From positions 757,934 through 821,933 of the forward strand of contig OY725494.1 of the NCBI GenBank assembly GCA_963281255.1: DNA of 64,000 nt, read 5' to 3'. A model generated the notes under the pieces. It ran no database searches and was not told where the DNA came from. It was given only the letters and a program-made list of their open reading frames with translations. Below, piece after piece: positions 32,192-42,648 of this stretch. The stretch's first letter is position 1. The number at the start of each line of letters is the position of its first letter. A program made the position numbers and the translations under genes. The DNA is from Aphrocallistes beatrix. Its lineage: Eukaryota > Porifera > Hexactinellida > Sceptrulophora > Aphrocallistidae.

Positions 32192-33120
32192 ATCTTAGCA
32201 CTATAGTACATTGATAGAGGATCGGTGTGTTACTAAGATTTTTATCTTAATTATTAATGACATTTCTCTCATACTCTCATTACTATTACTTAGGTCATTT
32301 CATAAGTACTGAGCCGTGATCTGTATTCAGAAGTTAGTGAAAATATACTATTTTCGATTTGTCCATTGTATAGCTGAGGTATAGCTGAGGGGATCAGCTT
32401 TCGATTTGCATATAGGATTGTTGTGATAGAACAATTATGGTGATTGGTACGTTCGATTTATATACATGGTTTAGGTGACTGTTGAAAAATTGGAATCTCC
32501 CCATTGAAAATGGCTTAAAAATGAATTTGGTGATATTTTTTTGAATTCGTGGAATAAGATCATTAAAAGGTCAAATAATTAAGAACATATGTGTGATGAA
32601 GTAAACGGGAGGTGTTCAGTACAATAACCTGTGATAAAAAGTAATTATGCAACTTTACGTGGATTTTTCCCAATTTTCTCCCCCTAAAATGGGACAAAAG
32701 TGGTAGTATACCATTTCATAAACAATTTATTCCCCAGCCTAAAACCATAATGCTACAAATAAATCAATATTTATGGGGTTTTTTATATGTAGAATTTAAT
32801 GGAAGGATCAGTTTTAATCCAAATTTGCTCAGAAATGAAATACAGCCTTAGGGAACTCAAAATTCACGTTTGAAGGCAGTATCCTAAACTGATGTACTTT
32901 TAAATTGGATGTAGGAACCACAATAATTGTCCTATCACAGTAATTATGTATGCAAATCGAAAGCTGATCCTCTGAGCTATACAATGGACAAATCGAAAAT
33001 AGGATAATTCCACTAACTTCTGAATACAGATCACGGCTCAGTACTTATGAAATGACCTAAGTAAAATTCATTAATGTTTGTTTGTTTGTTTATCCTGTAC
33101 TACGTGTATATATATCTATA
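32192..33120. mobile_element. mariner-type long-TIR MITE (32293-33057)
   Basis: The element itself spans 32293-33057 between TA dinucleotides. Ends are GGTCATTTCATAAGTACTGA and the exact inverse, and arms of more than 100 bp pair, including GATCAGCTTTCGATTTGCATA. The outer TTAGGTCATTTCATAAGT pattern resembles mariner termini. No transposase. The short flanks show nothing. Confidence 0.7.
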
Positions 33121-33583
33121 TCTGTAACGAATTGATTGAAGAAACTGCTAGACACAGAAAGCTGATTTTTTGTCATGTGGAATCTTTTTGCTATGGTTCC
33201 ACAAATTCTGCCCTAAGACGAAAATGTCGACTCATCATGGAATTATGACTTCATTGTCACCTTTTTTATAATTTAAATTTCAGTTTTTCGACTATAACTC
33301 AGCCATTTTAGGATTTAGAAGACTGAAATTTTAATGAACTGTGTAGATCAATATTCTTCACATATGATACAACTGTCATCAAAAATGATGACTCATTGTT
33401 CCGTTATAACGTCATCATTACGCATCAAAAATTGACAAATTTTGTGGTTTTTCAAGTGATACCGATTATAACAGAAAAAACTCGTATTTAGAGATATTAT
33501 ATACCTTATAATTAATCAATGTGAGCTCAGGCGTCTCTGGCGGACACTTCGTGTCCGCCATCCGCGGAGCGCAAACAAGCGCC
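33121..33583 (+). mobile_element. HEL-A copy interrupted by L2
   Basis: Starts TCTGTAACGAATTGATTG; the GC tail is cut after GGAGCGCAAACAAGCG, where L2 sequence begins. The tail lacks the GGCGCC block seen elsewhere. Confidence 0.6.
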
Positions 33584-34945
33584 TATCGTAAACACCACAG
33601 TACGGAGACTGCACTCCTGAAGGTCACAAACGACATCCTCCTCAGCATGAATCGCCAACACGTATCCCTTCTGGTTCTTCTTGATCTTAGCTCAGCCTTC
33701 GACACCGTCGACCATACCATCTTACTCAACCGTCTCCAGTCTCATTTCGGCATTTGTGTCTCTTCTCTGTCTTGGTTTGAATCTTACCTCTCTGGTAGGA
33801 CTCAATTCGTCTCGATTAAGGGTTCTAATGGTCCGCTTCTCTTTAGCCTCTATACTAGTCCTCTATTTGACCTCATTAGGTCACACCTCCCCGACATGCA
33901 CTGCTATGCCGACGATACTCAGGTCTATCTTTCTTTTAAACCCGGTTCCATCTCTTCTGAAGAATCTGCTTTCTCCGCCATCCAATCTTGCATCTTCGCG
34001 ATCCGTTCCTGGCTCCTCACCAACAAGTTGCTTATCAATGACACCAAGACTGAGTTCCTTATAATAGGGACTCGTCAACAACTATCTAAGGTTCAAACTG
34101 ATAGCATCTCTGTTGGTGAGTCGAGAATCTCTTCTTCCAAAGAAGTACGGAATCTTGGAACTTGGCTCGACAACACCCTCTCAATGTCTACTCAGGTCAG
34201 CAAAGTTGCCTCCTCCTGCTTCTATTACATCTATAACATCCGGCGTATTAGAAAGTATCTCTCTAGGGAAGTCTGTGAAACTCTTGTTAATTCTCTTATC
34301 ACATCTCGTCTTGATTATTGTAACAGTCTCTTGTATGGTTGCCCCTCATCCCTCTTAGCTCGACTCCAGCGAGTCCAGAACAGTGCAGCCAGGCTTATCT
34401 ACAATGTCTCTCGTACCTTTTCGTCATCTCCTCTTCTTATTAACCTCCACTGGCTGCCTGTTAAACATCGTATTCTCTTCAAAATCCTCCTCATAACTTA
34501 CAAAGCCATCCATTCTCTTGCTCCGGACTATATCATCCAGCTCGTACAGGTTAAGTCATCCAATCGTACTCTACGATCATCCAACGCCATCCTCCTTGAG
34601 CATCCTACTATCAAATCTTCCAAAACTCTGGGTGATCGTGCATGCACTTTAGCTGCGCCTGTTGAGTGGAATCTTCTGCCTCCGAGCATTCGGAATGCTC
34701 CCTCACTTCTTCTCTTCAAAAAACTCTTGAAAACTCATCTTTTCCGTATCGCGCACGACACATCCACTTTAATTAATTTCAATGCATATACATACCTTAC
34801 AAGCATAAATACACATACATACGCATACATACACATACATACGTACATGCATAACACACACCTACTTTTATTGAATTGTACAGCGCACTTGAACATATTA
34901 ATATGGAATCTGCGCTATATAAATGTATATTATTATTATTATTAA
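33584..34945 (+). mobile_element. Second 5'-truncated L2 copy, RT deleted in part
   Basis: Nearly identical to 16309-17722. It begins at CCTATCGTAAACACC within the RT domain and ends in the (ATT)n tail. A 48-bp in-frame deletion at 33829/33830 removes the residues corresponding to 16561-16608, including the conserved PVQHGVPQGS stretch of the RT palm, so this RT cannot work although the frame stays open. The long frame starting in HEL-A sequence (33521) is an accidental read-through. Few substitutions separate the two copies, so both are young. Confidence 0.85.
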
Positions 34946-35769
34946 CTAGTCTTCATAGATTATTGCTATAATAAGAAATAACTCTTTGTATATTATGCTG
35001 GACGTGTAGCTATCAGTAGTTCTGTGTCATAGTGTCAACAACATTTAATTTCCAACTCTAACGGTTGACACATTTAGTAAGCTTATATTCCTTGATTTGC
35101 TTGATATATATTTTTATCAACAGCCATTTCTCAACTCAATAGCAGTAAGGTGTCAGTCCCTCTCATTCAGTTTGATATGCGAGCTCGTTTTTTTATTTTA
35201 TTCCTATTTTATTATTCTATTATCCTATATATTCGTCTAGGGCACCGTTGAATAATGAGTGTTTGTAGTCATAATTCCTCCCCTAGCATTTTAAAAGATA
35301 AATATCCGACATATTATACTTATTAGCACAGTGGGCAAAAACAGGTACATCATCGGTAATAAGTATCTAGGCACAAGTTAGTGATAACTTATTAGGTGTA
35401 TTATTTAGATACAGTCGAAATCGGGAGTTTTTTTGACATCAATCTTTGCACAAATTGTTTTATTCATAGTAATTTCATCGGATTTTTTTGTTGCCTAGAA
35501 AGTGTAATCAAATGGACAAAAAAACCCGATTTCGACTGATAGGTTATCGTGTATAAAAACTTGATTGACTTAAGAATTTTTGGATATGGCTCCTATTTTT
35601 GAGTTAGGATGACGCAGCAAAATTGGTTAATAGGAAAAGTTTGTTTATCTGAAAATAAATGGTCATATTGACTACTTTGACAGGTAGATACAACTGCTAT
35701 TATAATGATCAAAACTATAATGGATCATTACGAGATAACTACACATCCAAATAATTGATCGTGTTTGAA
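34946..35769. other. Intergenic with a 127-bp TIR element
   Basis: 35412-35538 has TIRs CAGTCGAAATCGGG and CCCGATTTCGACTG (pogo-like, left TA, right flank ATA). Otherwise unrecognised AT-rich sequence. Confidence 0.5.
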
Positions 35770-36080
35770 ATCTGTCTTAACTTCTAAAGTAGATTTATTC
35801 TCAATGTAACACCAAGAATCGTTGGCTCTTTCAATGAAGCGCTGTAGTTCTCCTAATGTCTTTGGAACGGGAAAGGTTTCCAACTTGTCTAGATATCCTG
35901 GTACCGCCCTCCTCCCTTCCTCTGAAGATATTCAAGGAATTCGATGGATCTGTATCCAGACAGCATTTATCCCCTTGTATTCCAGTTTTTGAATGACTCT
36001 TCTCACATCTCGCAGGTGACCCTCAAAGGTCGGGAATAGATTAAGATATTGTCCACGTAACTTTGGCAATTTGGAGTGAA
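35770..36080 (-). pseudogene. Gypsy-type reverse transcriptase relic
   Basis: Minus-strand frames read FPTFEGHLRDVRRVIQKLEY, then after stops GYLDKLETFPVPKTLGELQR and FIERANDSWCYIENKS. This order (hinge after the catalytic palm, then the FP-P-LGELQRF connection) is that of Ty3/Gypsy RTs. It differs from the element at 22317-27017 and is badly decayed. Confidence 0.6.
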
Positions 36081-36158
36081 ATTTTAATAAGAAAAACTTG
36101 CTTACACTATTCAAGTATCTTACTAACATGACTACATATAAGCTATGGACGCAGATTG

Positions 36159-36347
36159 GGAGACGCGTCAATTGATCGACTCTTAAGGTTTGCAATTGAT
36201 CGACTTTTTCAAGGTTTGCAATTGATCTTCATTCACAAACCTTATAAAAGTCGATCAATTGCAAACCTCAGAAAAGTCGATCAATTGCAAACCCTAAAAA
36301 GTCGATCAATTGCATACCCTAAAAGTCGATCAATTACATGCGCCCCG
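36159..36347. mobile_element. MULE-like MITE with inverted minisatellite arms
   Basis: 9-bp target duplication CGCAGATTG at 36150-36158 and 36348-36356. The left arm repeats TTTGCAATTGATCGACT; the right arm repeats its inverse AGTCGATCAATTGCAAACC about four times. The ends GGAGACGCG and CGCCCCG are only weakly inverted, so the class is less certain. Confidence 0.6.
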
Positions 36348-36973
36348 CGCAGATTGTAAGTGATGAACATGGTCGTGACTGAAGTATGGATTTGTTATTT
36401 CCCCTAGTACTTCCTGGGAATATATCCAATTCCGGTGGGGAGGATACTCCCAATTCAAGGAAAAGTTTTCTCAAAATCTGGGAGGGAGAATTCGAATGGA
36501 TTGAACTCATGGGAGTTTAAAAGATCATCAGTATTTATAGTACATACTTATCCCCTTCCCATCCTGTCAAGCTTTTAGTTACAACTAATATTTCAGGCAT
36601 ATTGCATTAAACAGTTCGTGTACATGATCTAAGATACAATCAACGAATGTGGTAAGGACTTTTTAATTGGTCTGAAAAATACTCAAATTGGAATGAGCAT
36701 AGAAAAATCTAATATTACAAGCTGCTTCGTACACTTGCGTAGCACGGCAAACGAACACTTTGTGTTCGCTGAGTCACCCTACGGGCGCCCGGGACTATCA
36801 ACATATCCAGAAGTCCCTACAGGTGCCAAATATTGATTAGTTCACTAATCAATTTCAAATTTACTCTCTTTATGAATTATTATAAAAATTTTCAATATAA
36901 GATCGAAAAGACGATAATCGGAATCTACACCCTCGATAACAACAGGTTAACTGTTAAAAGCTAGTCTCTATCA
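36348..36973 (-). repeat. Intergenic and old HEL-B tail
   Basis: From about 36722 (ACAAGCTGCTTCGTACACTTGC, AACACTTTGTGTTCGC, GGGCGCCC) to 36972 a diverged reverse HEL-B copy is visible. 36357-36720 shows nothing I can name. Confidence 0.45.
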
Positions 36974-37063
36974 CAGAAGCGTAGCCAAGGGCTTGCAGGA
37001 GCCTGTAAATTTGTCGTTTCAGACTGCTTCAGCCCCGGATCGGAATGACTGGCTAAACCCCTG
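36974..37063. mobile_element. 90-bp hAT MITE
   Basis: Target duplications CTCTATCA (36966-36973) and CTCTAGCA (37064-37071) differ at one base. Ends CAGAAGCGTAGCC and GGCTAAACCCCTG are imperfect inverts. Confidence 0.6.
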
Positions 37064-37223
37064 CTCTAGCAGTAATCGCAATCGACAAAATCAAAATTTG
37101 GCAGTGGCTATCTTAACCACCATTTGACTCTTTCTGGTGGCTATGAGCCACTAAATTCTAAATTTATTATATAAATAGACTAATTATGATAAAATTTGGT
37201 GACTTGTGGCATATAGAATTTGC

Positions 37224-37815
37224 CCAACATTCTCAAATGAAGTCACCATTTTTATTAATTTTGTTATTCTTAATCAGCATTGAATTTCCAGCAATTTGAT
37301 GGTTGATATGAAGTACTTTAAGAACAATAATTTACAGAGTTTACCTTAGAATGCTATAAGTACCGGCAGTAGACCAGCACTGTCACGTGGTTAAATCAGT
37401 GCAGGAAAATCAGTGGACCTTTCCTCTGGACAATAAACAAAGTGTCTCCTAGCTCCACTACCTTTGAAAATACGAACAAAAAATCCCACAAGGCTAGGTC
37501 TTTAGGCGCGTGATAATAGGAAGTATCGCATACTGTGAACATGATTCCGCCCCTCATTTATTGGTTGAGTACCCAGCTAGAGATCCTGTACCTATCTGCA
37601 ATACTAAATGTAGCTAAGTACAAATTCCATTGAGTAAATGCACTTGTAATTTAGCTATTGTGATACCTTTTGAGATACAAAACACAACTGTTTATCCCTA
37701 CAATAACCTATAGAAAAGGGCATAAAACCACGAATTTAGGTAATAGTGGTCTTGCCATCTCATCTCGCCCAATACATGAGACCTTTTCCAATGAGCATAG
37801 GCTTCCTCATCTCAT
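37224..37815 (-). pseudogene. 3' fragment of an Argonaute gene, antisense orientation
   Basis: On the minus strand the segment aligns with 59155-59673, the last codons and 3' flank of the Argonaute gene. The coding end reads EMRKPMLIGKGLMYWAR then TGA, where the intact gene ends GLMYWA with its TGA one codon earlier. The 3' UTR and about 400 bp beyond also align (CTCATTTATTGG, TTATTCTTAATCAGCATTG). Homology stops abruptly upstream of EMRKP. It has diverged by many substitutions, so it is an old partial copy, or the end of a lost paralogue, pointing opposite to the intact gene. Confidence 0.75.
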
Positions 37816-38497
37816 GGCATATGTTCCCGATCTTTCCACCAGTGTTGTGCAGAATTTCCTAGGGGCGTAGATGTTAGCACCCTTCCCTTTAAATGATTTC
37901 ACTGTTTGTGACATTTCTGGAGTATAAATAGATTAGATTTCTAGTGGATATTCATGCAAAATGCATTTTGTCAATTATCTTAAAACTGTATTGTCATACA
38001 TAACGTTGTATTAATTTTGAAAAGTACTCATTCACTGATATTTACATAGGCTTTGGGAAATTGATTAGTAGCATATGCGCTATAAAACTGATCAATATTT
38101 GGAGTTTTAGACAAACCACATTTTACCTATAGCCATGAAGCTCAACAAACCGAGGTTTTTGCAGTTTTTTGTCCGAATCTCTAGAAATCCGCATGTAAAC
38201 AGATTTTCCTGAACCCCTGTTCCTAGCCTCCACTCCTGGATTGGAGACTTTTTGGAAAATAACCACCGCGCAGCTTTGCAGAAGTTTGTCTTATGCGAGG
38301 ATTCAGATTCTTCCTCTCTTGCGTCGGCGTTTTGTAGACAAAATGTTTTGTGTTAAAAATAAGTTGACTGTGCCACAACTTGTAGGGCACACACAACACC
38401 AAAATAATTATCATAAAAGCGACTATACTTTACAATTCTATAATTAGACAATACTTAAGTAATAGGAAATTAACAAACAACTAAATATTTATACATT
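37816..38497. other. Intergenic
   Basis: No gene or repeat recognised between the Argonaute fragment and the NHL remnant. Small ORFs at 38223-38447 overlap on both strands and look random. Confidence 0.4.
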
Positions 38498-39018
38498 TCA
38501 GAACAATTGTAAAGAATAATTAGGACTCCAAGACAATACAAACAGAATGCAAGAATTAGAAATGGCAATACCAAATGAATTAATGAATTCTCCTTTCCCA
38601 TTCCCTTCCCTTCCAATGGTGTGGAGGAGCTCCCCGGTTTTAGAGAGTATCTTGATGGCATGGTGTCCACAGCACGAATGAGGATATTCTGTTCAGAATC
38701 CAGACAGAAGAAAAAAGGAATCCATACTAAACATCCCTGATCTTCTCCCTAAGACACGCAAGAGGTAAGGAGGTCTCCACTTCTGGAGAAGAAGTGGATG
38801 CAGTTTGGACCCCTGTCTAGTATCACCAATTTATATGTCGTTAGCTTTACGTCGAAAGGGAAACATAGTGATCCTTGTCCAATAATTTGTTTGTATTGTA
38901 GGAGGTTAGAAAATACTGATACCTTGTTGTTCCGTTGTTCTGTTACAAACACGTCTCCATTCCAGTCCACACTTAATCCCCGTGGATGAAACAGTTGTCC
39001 TTCATCCCTCCCCCAACC
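38498..39018 (-). pseudogene. NHL-repeat gene end, frameshifted, cut by an assembly gap
   Basis: Leaving the gap, the minus strand encodes FHPRGLSVDWNGDVFVTEQR, then FPFDVKLTTYKLVILDRGPN and HFFSRSGDLLTS, typical NHL blades of the short type. A stop follows near 38749; FFFCLDSEQNILI continues in another frame, and IKILSKTGELLHTIGREGNG then SFGIAISNSC lies in a third frame, ending SLQLF with TGA at 38498-38500. At least two breaks. The 5' half falls in the Ns. Confidence 0.7.
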
Positions 39019-39218
39019 NNNNNNNNNNNNNNNNNNNNNNNNNNNNNNNNNNNNNNNNNNNNNNNNNNNNNNNNNNNNNNNNNNNNNNNNNNNNNNNNNN
39101 NNNNNNNNNNNNNNNNNNNNNNNNNNNNNNNNNNNNNNNNNNNNNNNNNNNNNNNNNNNNNNNNNNNNNNNNNNNNNNNNNNNNNNNNNNNNNNNNNNNN
39201 NNNNNNNNNNNNNNNNNN
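39019..39218. other. Assembly gap of 200 Ns
   Basis: Exactly 200 Ns, probably a fixed-size placeholder. It hides the N-terminal half of the NHL gene to its left. Confidence 0.95.
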
Positions 39219-39559
39219 GCAATTTCAAATAATGAGCAGCATTGAAAGCGAAAAGAACTATTTGTTAACCATTTGTAGCGAGTTATTATAATATTGTTAA
39301 GCAAAATAAAGCAAATAGGAAAGTGAATCGCGAAGTTATAATTTAAATAATTCACACTTAGGGGCGGCAACGCGGCATTCTAAAATTGCCGCCCCGGGCG
39401 GCATTTGGTCACGGTACGCCACTGCTGCCAGGTACAGAAAGCTAATTGTTGGCATGTGGGAGTCTTTTGGCTATGGCTCCATGTGACCCTAGGCGCCCAC
39501 AGAGCTCCTCCGGCGGACACAAAGTGTCAGCAAGCAAGCGAACCGCGCTTGTGTATATT
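39219..39559 (+). mobile_element. Internally deleted HEL-A copy and flank
   Basis: 39425-39553 joins the HEL-A 5' part (AGAAAGCTAATTGTTGGCATG) directly to the GC tail (CTAGGCGCCC, GCGGACACAAAGTGTC, CCGCGCTTG). 39360-39425 (GGGGCGGCAACGCGGCA..GTACGCCACTG) looks like a hAT MITE, but no target duplication was found. Confidence 0.5.
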
Positions 39560-39729
39560 AATATATTTCACTTATGATGCAACTGTCATCAAAAATTGAT
39601 GATTTATTACTCTGTTATTACGTCTTCATTACGAATCAAAAATTGAAAAATTGAAAAATTTGTGATTTTTTGAGTGATCGATTATAACAGTAAGACAGAC
39701 GTATTTAGAGATGTTATCTACCTTATAAT

Positions 39730-40475
39730 CAAGGTTGAAACCGATCGAACCGAATATCAGTATTCATGAATAGTTCCTGAACCGAATACGAATATTGATA
39801 ATATTCGGTACTCTAACCAAATACGAATACTGGTAATATTCGGTACTCTGACCGAATACGAATACTGGTAATATTCGGTACTCTAACCGAATACGAATAC
39901 TGATAATATTCGGTACTCTAACCCAGTGGTCTTCAAACCTTTTTCCCAGCGTACCCCCTGGCTATTTTTTGAACTTTACGCGTACCCCCAAGTAAGGAGA
40001 AATTATGGTTGAATGAGATATAACATACTTAACAGACTAGTCTCAAAGAGAGCTCGCGTACCCCCCATGAGAAGCCTCGCGTACCCCCAGGGGTATGCGT
40101 ACCCCAGTTTGAAGACCACTGCTCTAACCGAATACAAATACTTATAATATTCGGGTACTTCATAAATTCTAACACTGCGTAGCTGAAATAAATAATCTTT
40201 AATAGAGGACTGTGAATTGTTATAGTACTGTATGTTGACCTATTTTACAGATGGTAACTGGATATGATAGGTAAATTAGTTAGAAAATATATTATAACCA
40301 AAGTTGAAACCGATTGAACCGAATATAAATATTCCTTAACCGAATACGAATACTGATAATATCCGGTTAGTTCAACCGAATACGAATACTGATATTCGGT
40401 TCCGAATCGAATATCAACTATTTGCCAAATAGTTTTTGGTCTAACCGAATATTGAACTATTCGGTTGCAACCTTG
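39730..40475. mobile_element. hAT element built of CCGAATACGAATACTG repeats
   Basis: 8-bp target duplication CTTATAAT at 39722-39729 and 40476-40483. Ends CAAGGTTGAAACCGA and the inverse of CAAGGTTGCAACCGA. The interior repeats AACCGAATACGAATACTG and AATATTCGGTA in both orientations. A second copy of the left end is embedded near 40300. Confidence 0.8.
39924..40121. mobile_element. hAT (Charlie-like) MITE
   Basis: Perfect target duplication CTCTAACC at 39916-39923 and 40122-40129. TIRs CAGTGGTCTTCAAAC and GTTTGAAGACCACTG. GCGTACCCC motifs recur inside. It sits inside the hAT element 39730-40475. Confidence 0.9.
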
Positions 40476-40565
40476 CTTATAATTAATCAATATGAGCCTT
40501 TGCGGCTAAAGGACCCATCTGGCGGACATAAAGTGTCCGCTAGCCCCGCAGCGAAAGCAAGCGAA

Positions 40566-40950
40566 TACTACACAAATTCAGACTTATAATGTTACCTATA
40601 ACAGTGCCATCAGTAGTGCAATGCTTCTACTTAATTTCTCGAACGCTTTGGTAACATCATCTTAAGTTTCTCTTCCTATATCTCCTAAAGGATTAGGCTA
40701 TTTCTTCAAAGCTTTCTGTCGATTTATCTTCTCAGAACATTCGTTTCTGTGTTTTTTCTCTGAATCCGTTACTTCCGTTACTGTAAAAGCAAGGTAACCG
40801 GAAGCACTTATACATTGGTCCGGCGTAGCCAGGATTTTCTGAGGGGCACTGTCACCCCGTGGAAGCTGAAAACTGTATTTTGAGGTATTGAAAAGTCCAG
40901 AGCACTTGTACTTTGGGTTCAGAGCACATGTGCCTCAAGTACAGGGCATA
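40566..40950. other. Intergenic
   Basis: No gene. GGCGTAGCCAGGATTTTCTGAGGGGCACTG near 40822 resembles a hAT terminus, but no partner was found. Confidence 0.35.
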
Positions 40951-41306
40951 CCGTATTTCCCTGAATAAGCGCCGGTTTGAATAAGCACCGGGTCTAAAGG
41001 GTGAGCGAAATAAATAAGCGCCGGGGCTCGAATAAGCGTCGGACGCCGGGGCATTTTAGTTCTCTGAAAATCATATCAAACTAGTATTCTCAGTAGTGGC
41101 ATAGATAGAAGTGCTTTTTGAAACATTACATTGTCCTTTTTTAATAGAACTAACATTCTCAGTTGTGGCAAAAATAAAAGTGCCAGTCAATGTAGTAAAC
41201 AAAAAAAAGAGCGCCGGGTCAAAATAGCGAATGAAAAAAATAAGCGCCGGGTCTAAAGGGTGCATGAAATAAATAAGCGCCCGGGCGCTTATTCGAAGCA
41301 ATACGG
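40951..41306. mobile_element. TA-flanked TIR element with AATAAGCGCCGG repeats
   Basis: TA at 40949-40950 and 41307-41308; ends CCGTATTTCCCTGAATAAGC and GCTTATTCGAAGCAATACGG. AATAAGCGCCGGG recurs five or six times inside. Superfamily not decided. Confidence 0.7.
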
Positions 41307-41463
41307 TATGTCTCAATGGTGGTGTTTTCTCGTCTTGGCTCATTTCTAGCCAGGAGCGTAGGACGTAGTGGATATTAAGGCACATGTACACTGGACATTG
41401 CAATAGAGCAGTGGTTTTCAACCTTTTTTATCATGCGACCCCTTTTACATATGTGAAATATTC

Positions 41464-42048
41464 TCATGACCCCCTACCATATTCATGTGATAAATGTGTT
41501 ATTACTGCTCTTATAAAATTATCAGAATATCTAATGTGGAGGTTGGAACTGCTTTTTTTCAACAAGTAGAGAATTATATGCTCTGTTTCTGAGAGGCAAC
41601 ATCTTAAATCAGGTTCAACATCCAATCTATTGCGATTCTTCGTCTTGATGGCTACTAGGCTAGAAAAACCTGTTTCACATAAGTAAGTTGAAGGAAACGG
41701 CAATATAGCCTTGATTGCGATCTGTGCTACCAATGGATAGGTACGCAACATGGAACACCAAAATTTTGGAAGAGTTCGTGTTGAGAATAAGACTTTGGCA
41801 TTGGAATCATTAATTAAATTTAGAAATTCTTCTTGTACCGCATCTAGCTCATCTGGAATGCAATCTTGCACTGCTTCTACAAAAGGGTTCCTCACTAGAT
41901 TAAAGTCGGATTTCTTAATTTCTGGGAAATAGCGTGTAAATTCATCTCTCAGGACATTGAGGTGTAAAATGATTGCCTCTCTCAACTCATCAGTTAATTG
42001 ATAGTCATGTACTTCAATTAAATTTGTCATCCTAGCAAACATACCCAT
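41464..42048 (-). CDS. hAT transposase C-terminal fragment
   Basis: 194 codons, open to a stop at 41464. FPSTYLCETGFSSLVAIKTK followed by NRNRLDVEPDLRCCLS is the C-terminal dimerisation block of hAT transposases of the ZBED5/SCAND3/FAM200 kind. The upstream part (LREAIILHLNVLRDEFTRYF) matches the region just before it. The DNA-binding BED finger and most of the catalytic core are absent. The first ATG at 42048 is internal to the family's protein, so this is a remnant. Confidence 0.8.
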   Translation of the reverse strand: MGMFARMTNLIEVHDYQLTDELREAIILHLNVLRDEFTRYFPEIKKSDFNLVRNPFVEAVQDCIPDELDAVQEEFLNLINDSNAKVLFSTRTLPKFWCSMLRTYPLVAQIAIKAILPFPSTYLCETGFSSLVAIKTKNRNRLDVEPDLRCCLSETEHIILYLLKKSSSNLHIRYSDNFIRAVITHLSHEYGRGS

Positions 42049-42126
42049 TCTACCAGCCGTCTATTTTTCTTATGCACAAGTCAAGCATAAGTTCAAACTT
42101 ATAAAATATATATGCATGTGGTTATT

Positions 42127-42648
42127 GGGAAAGCTGAATAAGGCCGAATGGAATAAGGCCGAATTGCAAAAATTGGAATAAGGCCGAATGATTTTCAAAA
42201 CTGGAATAAGGCCGAACTGCAAAATTGGAATAAGGCCAAATAATTTTCAAAACTGGAATAAGGCCGAATTGTCAATCCGGAATAAGGCCGAATTCAATTC
42301 ATGACTGGAATAAGGCCGAATATTCAACACTGGAATAAGGCCGAATTTTCAAAACTGGAATAAGGTCGAATTTTCATTTTGGATCTAGAGGAAGAATGGT
42401 TTTTAATTTGTGAACTAAAGAATGGAGGGTCGATTGGGAGCATCACTTGGTTTGTTGGGAAACAGGGAGATTTTAAGGGATTTTAACATGGAATATTTTG
42501 AAAATTCGCCTGGTGAGGTGTTTTTAAGCAAAATGTATACACAACTTGTTATATCACTCGACTCATCCAGTTGTGAAAATTCGGCCTTATTCCAGTCTCA
42601 TTTTCGGCCTTATTCCAGTTTGAAAATTCGGCCTTATTCAGTCAACTC
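42127..42648. mobile_element. MULE-like MITE with GGAATAAGGCCGAATT arrays
   Basis: 9-bp target duplication GTGGTTATT at 42118-42126 and 42649-42657. TIR core CTGAATAAGGCCGAAT at both ends. The left half has about ten GGAATAAGGCCGAATTTTCAAAACT-type units; the right half has three inverse units (ATTCGGCCTTATTCCAG). Confidence 0.75.

Larger units (their letters stand above)
39560..40565 (+). mobile_element. HEL-A fragment hosting nested hAT elements
   Basis: HEL-A sequence from GATGCAACTGTCATCAAAAA to the tail at 40565, interrupted at 39730-40475. Once the insert is removed the flanks rejoin as CTACCTTATAATTAATCAAT, the normal HEL-A sequence. Confidence 0.65.

Noticed and set aside
33521..33583. 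N-terminal extension of the second L2 ORF
   Set aside because: It reads through the GC-rich HEL-A tail; the frame is fused by insertion, not a natural start.
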